This document shows positions 36,501 to 45,943 of a stretch of DNA of 64,000 nt, one piece after another. Source of the DNA: Candidatus Babela massiliensis (GTDB lineage: Bacteria; Babelota; Babeliae; Babelales; Babelaceae). The notes beneath the pieces are model-generated. The model saw only the letters and a program-made list of their open reading frames with translations. It ran no database searches and was not told where the DNA came from. Each line of letters opens with the position of its first letter. Within the stretch, counting starts at the first letter, position 1. The position numbers were made by a program, and so were the translations under genes. The DNA is taken from positions 186,001-250,000 of the forward strand of contig NC_023003.1 in the NCBI RefSeq assembly GCF_000513475.1. The letters run 5' to 3'.

Positions 36501-38868
36501 ATGGATTTGCAGTTGATGTTCCCGTTGGCGTTACCCATGAGTAGCTGTTATAACTTCCGCTTCCTCCAGATGCTGTTGCTGTTAATGTTATATCGCTTCC
36601 TAAACACACTGATGCTGGATTTGGTGTTATTGTCACTGTTGGGTTAGAATTTACCGTTATTGAGACTGAGTTTGAAGTTCCTTGACAAGGGTTACTATCT
36701 GTTACTATCACTTGATATGTATAAGTACCTGCATCTAAGTTATTTATTGTATAAACATTATCAGATGTTGTAACCAATAAACTTCCATCTTGATACCAAT
36801 CATAAGTATAAGGTGAAACCCCACTTGTTACATTTGCTGTTAATGTTATTGATGCTCCCTGGCATATCACAGTCGAACTTGAATTTAATGTCACAGATAC
36901 TTGATCTATTGGTATTGTAAAAGAACTTGAAGTAGCATTACAAGTAGTCGTTGTATCAGTTACTGTCACCTGATATGATCCATCATTTGTACCAGGTATT
37001 ATATCATTTACTGTTAAGGTTGAACTATCTGTTCCAACATAGCTACCATTTAATGTCCAAGCATAGCTATATGATCCTGATCCGCCACTTACATTTGCTG
37101 TTAATATTGTACCTCCACCATAACATGCTGTTACTGGATTTGAACTTATCGTCACTACAGGATTAGGATCTACTGTTATACTAATTGTAGAAGCTGTACT
37201 ACAAATAAATTCATTATCTGTAACAATTAGATCATAAGTACCACTTGTTGATATATCATCTATAATTGCCGGATTTCCTGTATACGTATAGCCATTAGGC
37301 CCAGACCAACTATAACTATAATTACCACTGCCTCCAGATACTTGAGCACTTAACTGTACATTAGTTCCAGCACAAACTGTACTTGAAGGGCTAGCTGTAA
37401 TCGATTGTATATAAGTTACCGATACATCAATAGATTGACTACCTACACAGTTATTACTATCTGTTACAGTCAATGTATAAGTCCCTGCACTGGATTGAGT
37501 AGCATCGGTTATTGTATACGATAAACCTGTTCCTACTTGAGTAGTTCCCTGAGTCCATACATAACTACTATAATTACCAGTTCCACCCGTAACACTGCCT
37601 TGAAGAGTTAAATTCGTACCTGTACAAGTAGATGCCGGATTAGGATTTATCGTAACAACTGGATTTAATTGTACTGTATATCCTTCAACAAAGCCTTGAT
37701 CGCCCACTGCTTGAAATCCAGTAACTGCTAGAAACAATTTATCTTGAGTAGTTAATGGAGAAAATGCCGAATTCTGAATATATCCCTCTACAAAATAAGT
37801 ATCAATTAGCGTAAAAGCTCCGGAACTTGTATCAACTTTAAACATAAAAATATTAGGAGTGCTAGAAGTATTACTAAGACCAGTTACAACTGCAAATACA
37901 CTTCCATCTGGTGTAACTGGTGAAAATGATACTGAATAAGCATTTTCCGGAATATTACTAGTAAAGGGACTACCAGTAACCGGACTTAATAATCCACTTG
38001 AACTAACAGTGTACATATAAACCAACCCAGAATCACTACTATTATAACCAGAAGCTGCTAAAAATAAAGTCCCATTTGGCATTGTAGAAAATGCTACAGA
38101 AGTCATTGTTATTGAAGATAAATTTTGCGTTGAAGTAGTCGAAACAGCCCCAGTTGTTGTATCTATTTGATACACATAAATATATTCAGGGCCAGCAACA
38201 GCAGCGAATAATTGATTATTATTCAGCTGTGAAAAAGTAACTAAATTAGATTGTGCTACAGTACTAGCAGAACCAGTCTGGGTTGCTGTAGGAAGACCAC
38301 TTGAATTGGCCGTTAAAGAATAAATTAAAATTTGTGCGCTACTATACTCAGTAACAGCAAGGAAAACCTTATTAGATATAAAAGGTGAAAATGCTACAGA
38401 GGAAAGATTATTAGCTAAATTAAGCGTTAAATGATTCGAAGAATAAGTACCAGAAGAATCCATAGTATATACATAAACAGTACTATCAGAATAATTAGCA
38501 ATAGCAGCATAAGCATTATTATAAGGATCTAATGGAGAATACGACATTGAGATAGGATTAATCCCTGACGATATAGTTGAGGCCGAATTAGTAAAATTTC
38601 CATTAGTTGTACTTACATTATATAAAGTTATATTTCCATTATCACTACCTCCCACATTTCCAAGATTACAAACTCCAGCAAACAATTGACCAGATGACAT
38701 TATAGGCGAATAGACCACAGAAAAGGGGCTAGTTCCACCGCTACTAATATTATTAGGATTAATTAAAACTCCCTCGGTACAAGCAGCATATAATATATTA
38801 TTAATGTTTATAAATAAAAATAACATATAAAAAAAGACTTTTTTCATTATTTTTGATCGATGCTTCAC
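33523..38868 (-). CDS. Giant secreted protein B: propeller head plus 16 Ig-like repeats
   Basis: The 1781-aa protein starts at a GTG (38868) with GAGGA upstream; an internal ATG seven codons later lacks an SD. A signal peptide (about 1-28, ending LYAAC) is followed by a diverged propeller (about 30-390; VAFSPFISNKVFLAV, SVSFSPVTPDGSVFAVV) and about sixteen Ig-like repeats. The closest internal duplicates are neighbouring repeats near residues 1010-1170, both with ANVSGGTAPYSYSWAGPNGF. The last three repeats are nearly the same as in giants A and C, including the TRSTSGQLISTDQ loop and the AIASKYCS end. Confidence 0.87.
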   Translation of the reverse strand: MKHRSKIMKKVFFYMLFLFININNILYAACTEGVLINPNNISSGGTSPFSVVYSPIMSSGQLFAGVCNLGNVGGSDNGNITLYNVSTTNGNFTNSASTISSGINPISMSYSPLDPYNNAYAAIANYSDSTVYVYTMDSSGTYSSNHLTLNLANNLSSVAFSPFISNKVFLAVTEYSSAQILIYSLTANSSGLPTATQTGSASTVAQSNLVTFSQLNNNQLFAAVAGPEYIYVYQIDTTTGAVSTTSTQNLSSITMTSVAFSTMPNGTLFLAASGYNSSDSGLVYMYTVSSSGLLSPVTGSPFTSNIPENAYSVSFSPVTPDGSVFAVVTGLSNTSSTPNIFMFKVDTSSGAFTLIDTYFVEGYIQNSAFSPLTTQDKLFLAVTGFQAVGDQGFVEGYTVQLNPVVTINPNPASTCTGTNLTLQGSVTGGTGNYSSYVWTQGTTQVGTGLSYTITDATQSSAGTYTLTVTDSNNCVGSQSIDVSVTYIQSITASPSSTVCAGTNVQLSAQVSGGSGNYSYSWSGPNGYTYTGNPAIIDDISTSGTYDLIVTDNEFICSTASTISITVDPNPVVTISSNPVTACYGGGTILTANVSGGSGSYSYAWTLNGSYVGTDSSTLTVNDIIPGTNDGSYQVTVTDTTTTCNATSSSFTIPIDQVSVTLNSSSTVICQGASITLTANVTSGVSPYTYDWYQDGSLLVTTSDNVYTINNLDAGTYTYQVIVTDSNPCQGTSNSVSITVNSNPTVTITPNPASVCLGSDITLTATASGGSGSYNSYSWVTPTGTSTANPLVISNATSADAGTYTVTVTDSNICSGTSSSVTLTVNNNPTVTITPNPASVCVGSNLTLTAIPLGGSGIYTTYAWTFNGMPIGTNSSTLTIDDATNDNAGTYQVTVTDSNGCQASSTTILTVDTVNVSVSPSTTTVCSGSDLTLTATVTSGIAPYTYQWIGPNGYSFTGNPATRSNISSLDAGTYTVIVTDANSCTGMATSQLIVDTVIVTALPDIDSVCLGSTITLTANVSGGTAPYSYSWAGPNGFASTVNPVIIPNATFDDAGSYTVTVIDANGCSGTDESIVNLGSLTVNVLPDSDSVCIGSTITLTANVSGGTAPYSYSWAGPNGFTSTVNPVIIPNATLSDTGTYQVTVTDFNSCTGLGSAVINVGSLTVNVLSNQDPVCSGSTITLTANASGGTMPYTYSWILPNGSMEKNNPLIIPNASLSNAGTYQVMVTDFNGCIASSSITLTVNDSLSVNITPNPAIVSLGENITLTANVSGGSSEYISYQWIFNGNIVSTSSTLNINNANLEDSGIYQFTVVDSNNCSSTTSVNLTVSDTLTVIISPSSAALCSGNNLILTADVSGGSENYSYQWLAPNGNIYTSNPLVISGVTLSDSGTYRVTVTDSNANKVSVNAEVTVNEVNVIVTSLNANNLTESLGSATICSGSTITLTADVTSGIAPYTYLWTGPNEFTSNTQSISIMNAQAENSGTYTVKVTSCDSTGNVCCSAQSTFNVTVSDILVSISPSTLAVCTGSTINLTANVSSGVAPYTYLWTGPNGFSSNDQSISIDNASDINIGTYQVTVTDSHGCKGSDSAQVTLEAVKIIITPTPAVVAPGSSITLRADIVCGQGPLTYQWTGPNGFTSNNQVITINNASILNSGIYTLIVTDANGNKSTEEVEVVIDNLSVDIISNTLNVREGQTITLTAETKDGQAPYTYQWFGPAVTRSTSGQLISTDQTLVINNATILNSGTYRVVVTDVYGFTASDTVDVNVRVSSTLSNAIASKYCS
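33684..33717. repeat. Paired perfect palindromes in giant gene B
   Basis: CAGTTGATATCAACTG (33684-33699) followed directly by ACCAGAAGTACTTCTGGT (33700-33717), in the same coding position as in giant genes A and C. Confidence 0.85.
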
Positions 38869-39074
38869 TTTATTTTTCCTCTTTTTAATAAATATTTAAC
38901 TGCTATTTTATTATAAAAAATAGCAAAATTAATTTATATTTATGCTATTTTAAAAACAAAATTTACCAAAGTGTTATTAAGGTTTACAAAATTAGTAATA
39001 ATTCCGTCAAGCAATAAATAAATTAACAACTATTTTATTTAAAACCTATTAACTAAAAGCTTTTAAAGTTAATT

Positions 39075-39130
39075 ATGATAAAAAATGAATAAGAACTTAT
39101 TGAAATAAGTTCTTATTCATTTTTTATCAT
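39075..39130. terminator. 26-bp perfect hairpin terminator after giant protein C
   Basis: Positions 39075-39100 and 39105-39130 are perfectly complementary with a TGAA loop. The stem contains A6/T6 runs placed so that either direction gives a GAATAAGAAC-type core hairpin followed by a U-run. It ends 12 bases before the giant C stop codon. Confidence 0.88.
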
Positions 39131-39142
39131 TGAGCTTATATA

Positions 39143-42100
39143 TCAAGAACAATACTTAGCGGAAATAGCATTACTTAAAGAACTGGTAGTTCTTACAGTA
39201 ACATTAACAGAATCACTTGCTGTAAAACCATAAGCATCTGTCACTACTACAGTATAAATTCCTGAATTTGCTGTTGTTGCATCATTAACAATAAGGATTT
39301 GATCAGTTGATATCAACTGGCCAGAAGTACTTCTGGTAACTGCTGGCCCAAACCATTGATAAGTATATGGCGGTTGACCATCTTTTGGCTCTGCTATTAA
39401 TACTATTGTTTGACCTTGACGAATATTTAAAGTATTTGAAATTATATTTACACTTAAATTATCTAATATAACTTCTATAGTGATTGTTATTATATTACCA
39501 TTGACATCGGTTACTGTTAATGTATAAGTTCCTGTATTTAATACATTTGCATTATTGATAGTTATTATCGGGCTATTAGATGTAAATCCGTTTGGACCTG
39601 TCCATTGGTAGATAAATGGCCCTTGACCACATACTATATCAGCTCTTAATGTTATAGATCCACCTTCTTCTACTACCGGAGTATTTGGTATTACTGAAAT
39701 TAGCAATGGCTCTATATCAATTACTGATGAACTGGTAGAGCTGCAACCGTTACTATCAGTTACTGTTAAAGTATAAGTACCTGCTTGAGAAGCACTTATA
39801 TTATTTATAGTTATATCTTGAGTAGTCGCTGTAAATCCATTAGGCCCTGACCATTGATATGTATATGGTGATATACCTCCTATTACATTACTTGATAATG
39901 TGATATTTGATGCCGGACACACGGCTATTGATGAGGGAGTTATTGATACTTCTATATTATTTACTATTACTTGAGCAGAACTTTGTCCTATACAACATAC
40001 TTGTCCTGTTTCATCACAACTAGTTACAACTACACTATATGTTCCTGAGTTTATTATTTGAGCATTTGGTATATTGATTATTTGCTCAGTTGAGCTAAAT
40101 CCATTAGGCCCTGTCCATTGATATGTGTATGGTGGATTGCCTGATATTACTTGAGCTGTTAATGTTATTGTCTGACCTTGACATATTGTTTGTGTTGCAT
40201 TTAATAGGTCTGATCCTGATATTATATTTACATCTACTTCATTTACTGATACTTGACTAGTATATGAAGCTTGATTGCCATTAGAATCTGTAACAACAAC
40301 TCTATAAGTTCCTATATTTGAAGAAGAAACACTATTAACCACCAAAGGATTGCCAGTAAAAGTTTCTCCATTAGGCAATGTCCACTGATAACTATAGTCA
40401 CCACTGCCGCAATTAGCTATTGCTGTTAATGTTAAAGTATTGCCTGTACACAGTATAACTGCGTCGGGATCTATCACTACTGTCAGCATATCGCTAACTA
40501 TTAAATTAACACTAGAAGTAGAACTGCAATTATTACTATCAGTTACTGTAAACTGATAAATTCCTGAATCCGTCAAATTGGCATTACTAATACTTAAGGT
40601 AGTACTTGTACTAACTATGTTTCCATTAAATATCCATTGATATGATATATATTCACTACTTCCACCAGTTATATTTGCCATTAAAGTTATATTTTCACCT
40701 ACACATACTATCGCTGGATTTGGCGTTATATTTACTTGAGGACTATCATTTACTGTCAATGTAACCGAACTATTAGCTATACAACCATTACTATCAGCAA
40801 CTATTACTGTATATTGACCTTCTGCTGATGCACTTGCATTGTTAATAGTTAAAGTCGAATTTGTACCAATTACACTACCATTAAATAACCATTGATAAGT
40901 ATAAAAACCACTACCACCACTTGATATTGCATTTAAAGTTATACTAGATCCTGTACATACTGTCGCTGGATTAGGATTTATCACTACACTAGGATTATTA
41001 TTTACAGTCAATTGTGCATTTGAACTTGCTTGATTGCCATCTGAATCTGTTACGATAACACTATAAGTTCCTGAATCACTAGATGTTGCACTTGATACAA
41101 CTAATGGATTTCCAGTATATGTACTTCCATTAGGCAATGTCCATTGATAGATATAGCCACCGCTACCACAACCTGCTGCTGCTGTTAATGTCACTGATCC
41201 TCCAGAACAAATAGCTGTAGAACTTGGATTTATAGCTACCACTAAAGTATCGCTAACTATTAAATTAACAGAGGCTGTCGTTTGACAGCCTTCAGTATCG
41301 GTTACAGTTAAACTGTAAGCCCCCGAATCGGATAAACTTGGATCTGCTATAGTCAAACTAGAGGTTGTACCTATAACATTTCCATTAAACAACCATTGAT
41401 ATGAATAATCTCCAGAACCCCCTGTAGCACTACCTAATAAAGTTATGTCAGTTCCAACACAGGTAATAGCAGGATTAGGTGTAATTGTTACAAGTGGATT
41501 ATCATTGACTAGTAAATTAGCAAATGCATATGCTTGATTGCCTTGACTATCTGTTACTGTCACATTATATAAACCAGAATAATCTGCAGTAACATTCAAT
41601 AATGTTAAAGGATTTTGAAATGAAGTATAACCATTAGGACCTGACCAGCTATAACTATAATCACCGCTTCCACAACTTGGATAAGCAGTTAACGTCACAT
41701 TACTATTACTACAAACTAAAGAAGGACAAGCAATCGCTTCAACTTGTATATTCTCATTAACTGTCAAAATTATCGAACTGCTAGCTTGACATCCATTACT
41801 ATCAGTTACGATTAAAGTATAATTACCTGCACTTGAACTATCAGGATTAACTATGGTTAAGGTTGAACTAGTTCCAATTTCAGTCCCATTAAATACCCAA
41901 GAATAAGTATAAGTTCCACTACCCCCTTTTGCAGTTCCTGTAAAAGTTATATCGGTCCCAACACAAGTAATAGCAGGGTTTGGGGTAATTACTAATGTAG
42001 GGTTAGGATTAACAATTACATTACTAGAAGCCTGAGCCTGAATTCCACTAGAATCCGTTATTGTTACAGTATAAGTTCCAGCCCCTGCTGATGTAAGATT

Positions 42101-45100
42101 AGGTACAGTTATAGTAGAACCTGTTGCAGTAAAACCATTAGGTCCAGTCCAATTATAAGTATAGCTATCATTACCACAAATAATATTGGCTGTTAAAGTC
42201 ACATTTCTACCAATACACGAACTTACGGTCGCAGGACTTACAGTCACAGTCGGATTTGAATTTACCGTTAATGAAACTGTATTAGAGCCTGAACAACCAG
42301 TAACACTATCTGATACAGTTAATAAATAGCTACCTGTATCAGATAAAGAGGCATTATTGACAATTAATGTTGAACTCGTTCCAACAATTGTACCGTTTAA
42401 GGTCCATTGATAAGTATAAGAACCACTTCCGTTTGAAACATTACCTATTAAAGTTATATTAGAACCTTGACAAACAGTAGCTGGACTAGGAGATATAGTT
42501 ACTACCGGATTGTTACTTACTGTTACAACCAAATTAGGGCTAGCACCTGAGCAACCGTTTGAATCTGTTACAGTTACACTATAATTACCCGACTGATCTA
42601 TACTGGAACCATCTATAACATAAGTACTGCTATTGCCAGGTTGAACCACCCCATTGTAACTCCACTCATAATTATCATAAACTCCACTTCCTCCAGCCGC
42701 TTGAGCGGTTAAAGTTATACCTGTTCCTAAACATGTACTATTTGATGGACTAGCCAATATCGTTACAGAAGGAGAATTGCTTGAAGTTATAACTTGTGAA
42801 ACCAGATCACTGGTACATCCAAGAGCATCGGTTATTGTTAATGTATAGGTTCCTGCATCTGAAACAGTAATTGTATCACTGCTTGAAACAAAATTATTAG
42901 GTCCTGTCCAACTGTAAGTATATGGAGCTATACCAGAAGTAATATTAGCATCTAATGTTATAGACGAACCTTGACATATATTTGTAGAGCCTGTATCTGA
43001 TCTTATAGAAAAATTTATTACGTCTACAATAACTCTTGAAGAACTACTTGCTTGACAACTACTAGCATCTGTTACCGTTACAGTATACAAACCTGTCATA
43101 TTTGAGGCAATATTAGATATAGTAATAGAATTACCAGTAGAAGTATAACCATTTGGACCAGTCCAAGAATAAGTATAACCAGAACTACCACTGGCAGTTG
43201 CAGTTAATGTTACATTTGATCCAACACAGACTAAACTATTAGTAGGAATTACACTGACGCTTAAAGAACCTACACTTAAAAAAACTGCTTCATTTCCAAC
43301 TATATTACCATCAGTATCAGTTACAACTAAAGTATAAATACCTCGATTTTGAACTGTTGCTGGAGATATAGTAATCGTTTGCGTATTAGCAGTATAACTA
43401 TTAGGCCCGGTCCAACTATATGTATAATTAGATTCGGTCCCACTTAATATATTACCTGTAAAAGTAATTGAACCATTATTGCAAACGCTAGCAGGAGTAG
43501 GACTTATCAAACACTGATTAACCTGATAAGTTGAGGCATATGCATACTGACCACTGGCACCTAAAAAAAGTTGCCCTTGAGAGCTTATAGGTGAAAATGC
43601 TATAGCCCAACCATTGGCAAATCCTGAACTGTTAGTCACTAATGAACTAGTTCCTAAATATCCTAAAGAACCACTAGTATCAACATTATATATCAAAACT
43701 GAACCAGATGAAGAACCACCTTCATTAACCACTGAAAGAAATAAACTACCTTCTAACGTTATAGGTGAAAAGGATAAAGCCCTAGGACCAGTTCCACCAG
43801 AAGTATTTGCAGCAAGCGTTAAAGCTCCTGTGGTTTGATTTACTTGGTATATTGAAATAGAATTATCAGAATAATTAGCAGAAGCTAAAAAAAGCTGTCC
43901 TGACGGTGTTATTGGTGAAAAAACTACACCATAAGGACTTGAAACTGTTTCGCTTGATACTTCTGTTAAACTGCCATTTGTAGTATCCACATTATACACA
44001 AAAATAGTATTATTTTGAGTATCAGCAATTGCTAAAAAGAGATCACCGCTACTAGTAATAGGAGAAAAATCTGTCCATTGAGATGTGCCAATCGTAGGTA
44101 GTCCACTAGTAATTGGGGTAAAAGAACCAGTATTAGCATTAACTCTACATAAATAAACACCCGCCCTACCTACTACTGAAGCAAAGAAATATTCATCAGA
44201 TCCTGTCGAAAATGATGGAGAAAACGAAATAGAGTTAGGTGAAAAAGAAAGACCACTTATACTTGCCAATGACGAAAGGCCTGAAGAAGTAACTTGATAC
44301 AAGGAAACTGAATTTGAAGCATAATTACATACACCAGCAAACAAATTACCCGACTGAGTTATATGAGAAAAAGAAACTGCTACAGGGCTTATACCAGTAC
44401 CAGAGCTATTTATCTCAGAAAAACCACCTGTATAGGGATCCACTTGATAAAGATGTACTCTTGCACCTGGATAATCAGTAACAGCTGCAACCATACCAAA
44501 ACTTGTAACTGGAGAATAATCAAATCCATATGTGGAACCTCCAGCAATTTCTCCCGTACTATTATATAATGAACCTCTAGCACACGTTCCATTTAAACAT
44601 TGAGTAACAACATAAGTTGAAACGTATTGAAAATTATCACTAGCGCCTACAAAAAGCATACCTTGGGTACTTATGGGTGAAAAAGAAACAGCTCCTGATA
44701 AGGCGCCCCCTAATGAACTTCTGACTAATGCTTCATTTGCTCTAAGAGTTAAAGATTCAATTGAAAAATTAACCTGATAAGTCAAAATAGAAGGTTCATT
44801 AGAAGTACCTTGATTAACCGCTGCAAGCAATAAAGTATCGCCCATCAATGGTGAAAATGCTACAGATGTAGGAGAAGTTCCGCCCGATACGCTTTGCCAA
44901 AGATTTGCTATACCTGAATCCTGATTTACTTGATAAAGAGAAAGTGTACTATCTCCATAATTAGCAGAAGCCAAAAAAAGCTGTCCTGATGATGTTATTG
45001 GTGAAAAAGCTACACCATAAGGGCTTGAAACACTTAAATTTGAAGTTTCTGTTAAACCACCACTTGTAGTATCTACATTATATACTGAAACAACATTAGT

Positions 45101-45796
45101 CCCTGAATAAGCAATTGCTAAAAAAAGATTATTTCCGCTAGTCACTTGAGAAAAATCTACCCATCTAGGATTGCTACCACTAGAAATACTAGGAATACCA
45201 CTAGTAATTTGAGTAAAAGTTCCAGTATTGGCATCAACTTGGTATAGATAAATAGCACTAGTACCATCAGAATTATATCCAACTACGCAAGCAAAAAAAT
45301 ATTCACTAGTTCCTGAGGAAAATGATGAAGAAAATGCAATAGAATAAGGCTGAATAGCAAGACCACTAATACTTGTCAATGATGAAAGTCCTGAAGAAGT
45401 AACTTGATATAAAGAAACTGAATTTGCATTAGAATTACACACTCCAGCAAACAAATTACCCGACTGAGTCACCTCAGAAAATGAAACCGATATAGGCCTT
45501 GCACCTAAGCCTGTAACATAATTATTTATCTGAGTAAATGCACCCGTAGATTGATTAACTTGATAAAGGTACACTCTGGAATTTGAATAATCAGTAATAG
45601 CTGCAAACATTCCGCTACTTGTAACCGGCGAATAATCAAATCCATAAGTCGCTCCAAGAGCCAATGTTCCAGTAGCATTGGATAATGAACCTACTATTGA
45701 ACCAAAGCTACAAGCGCCATTTAAAACTTCTACAGCTTGCATTATGAATAGCGTTATAAAAAGAAATATTTTTAAAACAAAATTAGACTTAACCAT
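39143..45796 (-). CDS. Giant secreted protein C: two propeller heads plus 17 Ig-like repeats
   Basis: The start at 45796 (MVKSNFVLKIFLFITLF) has AAGGAAG just upstream; an earlier in-frame start would add 11 residues. The 2217-aa protein has a signal peptide and then two tandem propeller units of about 360 residues each. Each opens with a Cys and a TYGFDYSPVTSxGM motif and closes near a Cys (VVTQCLNGTC, VNQCLISPTP). About seventeen Ig-like repeats follow; several contain paired Cys within the repeat (NIICG, PSCG, NCG). The C-terminal three repeats match giants A and B, with the same palindromic loop, and it ends AISAKYCS. A decayed fourth copy lies just upstream. Confidence 0.87.
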   Translation of the reverse strand: MVKSNFVLKIFLFITLFIMQAVEVLNGACSFGSIVGSLSNATGTLALGATYGFDYSPVTSSGMFAAITDYSNSRVYLYQVNQSTGAFTQINNYVTGLGARPISVSFSEVTQSGNLFAGVCNSNANSVSLYQVTSSGLSSLTSISGLAIQPYSIAFSSSFSSGTSEYFFACVVGYNSDGTSAIYLYQVDANTGTFTQITSGIPSISSGSNPRWVDFSQVTSGNNLFLAIAYSGTNVVSVYNVDTTSGGLTETSNLSVSSPYGVAFSPITSSGQLFLASANYGDSTLSLYQVNQDSGIANLWQSVSGGTSPTSVAFSPLMGDTLLLAAVNQGTSNEPSILTYQVNFSIESLTLRANEALVRSSLGGALSGAVSFSPISTQGMLFVGASDNFQYVSTYVVTQCLNGTCARGSLYNSTGEIAGGSTYGFDYSPVTSFGMVAAVTDYPGARVHLYQVDPYTGGFSEINSSGTGISPVAVSFSHITQSGNLFAGVCNYASNSVSLYQVTSSGLSSLASISGLSFSPNSISFSPSFSTGSDEYFFASVVGRAGVYLCRVNANTGSFTPITSGLPTIGTSQWTDFSPITSSGDLFLAIADTQNNTIFVYNVDTTNGSLTEVSSETVSSPYGVVFSPITPSGQLFLASANYSDNSISIYQVNQTTGALTLAANTSGGTGPRALSFSPITLEGSLFLSVVNEGGSSSGSVLIYNVDTSGSLGYLGTSSLVTNSSGFANGWAIAFSPISSQGQLFLGASGQYAYASTYQVNQCLISPTPASVCNNGSITFTGNILSGTESNYTYSWTGPNSYTANTQTITISPATVQNRGIYTLVVTDTDGNIVGNEAVFLSVGSLSVSVIPTNSLVCVGSNVTLTATASGSSGYTYSWTGPNGYTSTGNSITISNIASNMTGLYTVTVTDASSCQASSSSRVIVDVINFSIRSDTGSTNICQGSSITLDANITSGIAPYTYSWTGPNNFVSSSDTITVSDAGTYTLTITDALGCTSDLVSQVITSSNSPSVTILASPSNSTCLGTGITLTAQAAGGSGVYDNYEWSYNGVVQPGNSSTYVIDGSSIDQSGNYSVTVTDSNGCSGASPNLVVTVSNNPVVTISPSPATVCQGSNITLIGNVSNGSGSYTYQWTLNGTIVGTSSTLIVNNASLSDTGSYLLTVSDSVTGCSGSNTVSLTVNSNPTVTVSPATVSSCIGRNVTLTANIICGNDSYTYNWTGPNGFTATGSTITVPNLTSAGAGTYTVTITDSSGIQAQASSNVIVNPNPTLVITPNPAITCVGTDITFTGTAKGGSGTYTYSWVFNGTEIGTSSTLTIVNPDSSSAGNYTLIVTDSNGCQASSSIILTVNENIQVEAIACPSLVCSNSNVTLTAYPSCGSGDYSYSWSGPNGYTSFQNPLTLLNVTADYSGLYNVTVTDSQGNQAYAFANLLVNDNPLVTITPNPAITCVGTDITLLGSATGGSGDYSYQWLFNGNVIGTTSSLTIADPSLSDSGAYSLTVTDTEGCQTTASVNLIVSDTLVVAINPSSTAICSGGSVTLTAAAGCGSGGYIYQWTLPNGSTYTGNPLVVSSATSSDSGTYSVIVTDSDGNQASSNAQLTVNNNPSVVINPNPATVCTGSSITLNAISSGGSGFYTYQWLFNGSVIGTNSTLTINNASASAEGQYTVIVADSNGCIANSSVTLTVNDSPQVNITPNPAIVCVGENITLMANITGGSSEYISYQWIFNGNIVSTSTTLSISNANLTDSGIYQFTVTDSNNCSSTSSVNLIVSDMLTVVIDPDAVILCTGNTLTLTAIANCGSGDYSYQWTLPNGETFTGNPLVVNSVSSSNIGTYRVVVTDSNGNQASYTSQVSVNEVDVNIISGSDLLNATQTICQGQTITLTAQVISGNPPYTYQWTGPNGFSSTEQIINIPNAQIINSGTYSVVVTSCDETGQVCCIGQSSAQVIVNNIEVSITPSSIAVCPASNITLSSNVIGGISPYTYQWSGPNGFTATTQDITINNISASQAGTYTLTVTDSNGCSSTSSSVIDIEPLLISVIPNTPVVEEGGSITLRADIVCGQGPFIYQWTGPNGFTSNSPIITINNANVLNTGTYTLTVTDVNGNIITITIEVILDNLSVNIISNTLNIRQGQTIVLIAEPKDGQPPYTYQWFGPAVTRSTSGQLISTDQILIVNDATTANSGIYTVVVTDAYGFTASDSVNVTVRTTSSLSNAISAKYCS
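39304..39336. repeat. Paired perfect palindromes in giant gene C
   Basis: CAGTTGATATCAACTG (39304-39319) and CCAGAAGTACTTCTGG (39321-39336), separated by one base, in the same coding position as in giant genes A and B. One flanking substitution has shortened the second palindrome. Confidence 0.85.
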
Positions 45797-45943
45797 AAGC
45801 TTCCTTATTTGTATTGGGCTATTTATCAAATAATCAACATTAATATAATTTAAATTATCTCATTTGGAGAATAAATTTCGTTTTATAATATTGAAAAGTC
45901 TAATTTTAAGTCAATAATATTATAAAAATAATAACAATTGATT

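Noticed and set aside
24313-45796. CRISPR array or tandem DNA repeat in the giant genes
   Set aside because: The repetition is at protein level with a period of about 80 codons and diverged DNA; no short identical repeats with unique spacers exist.
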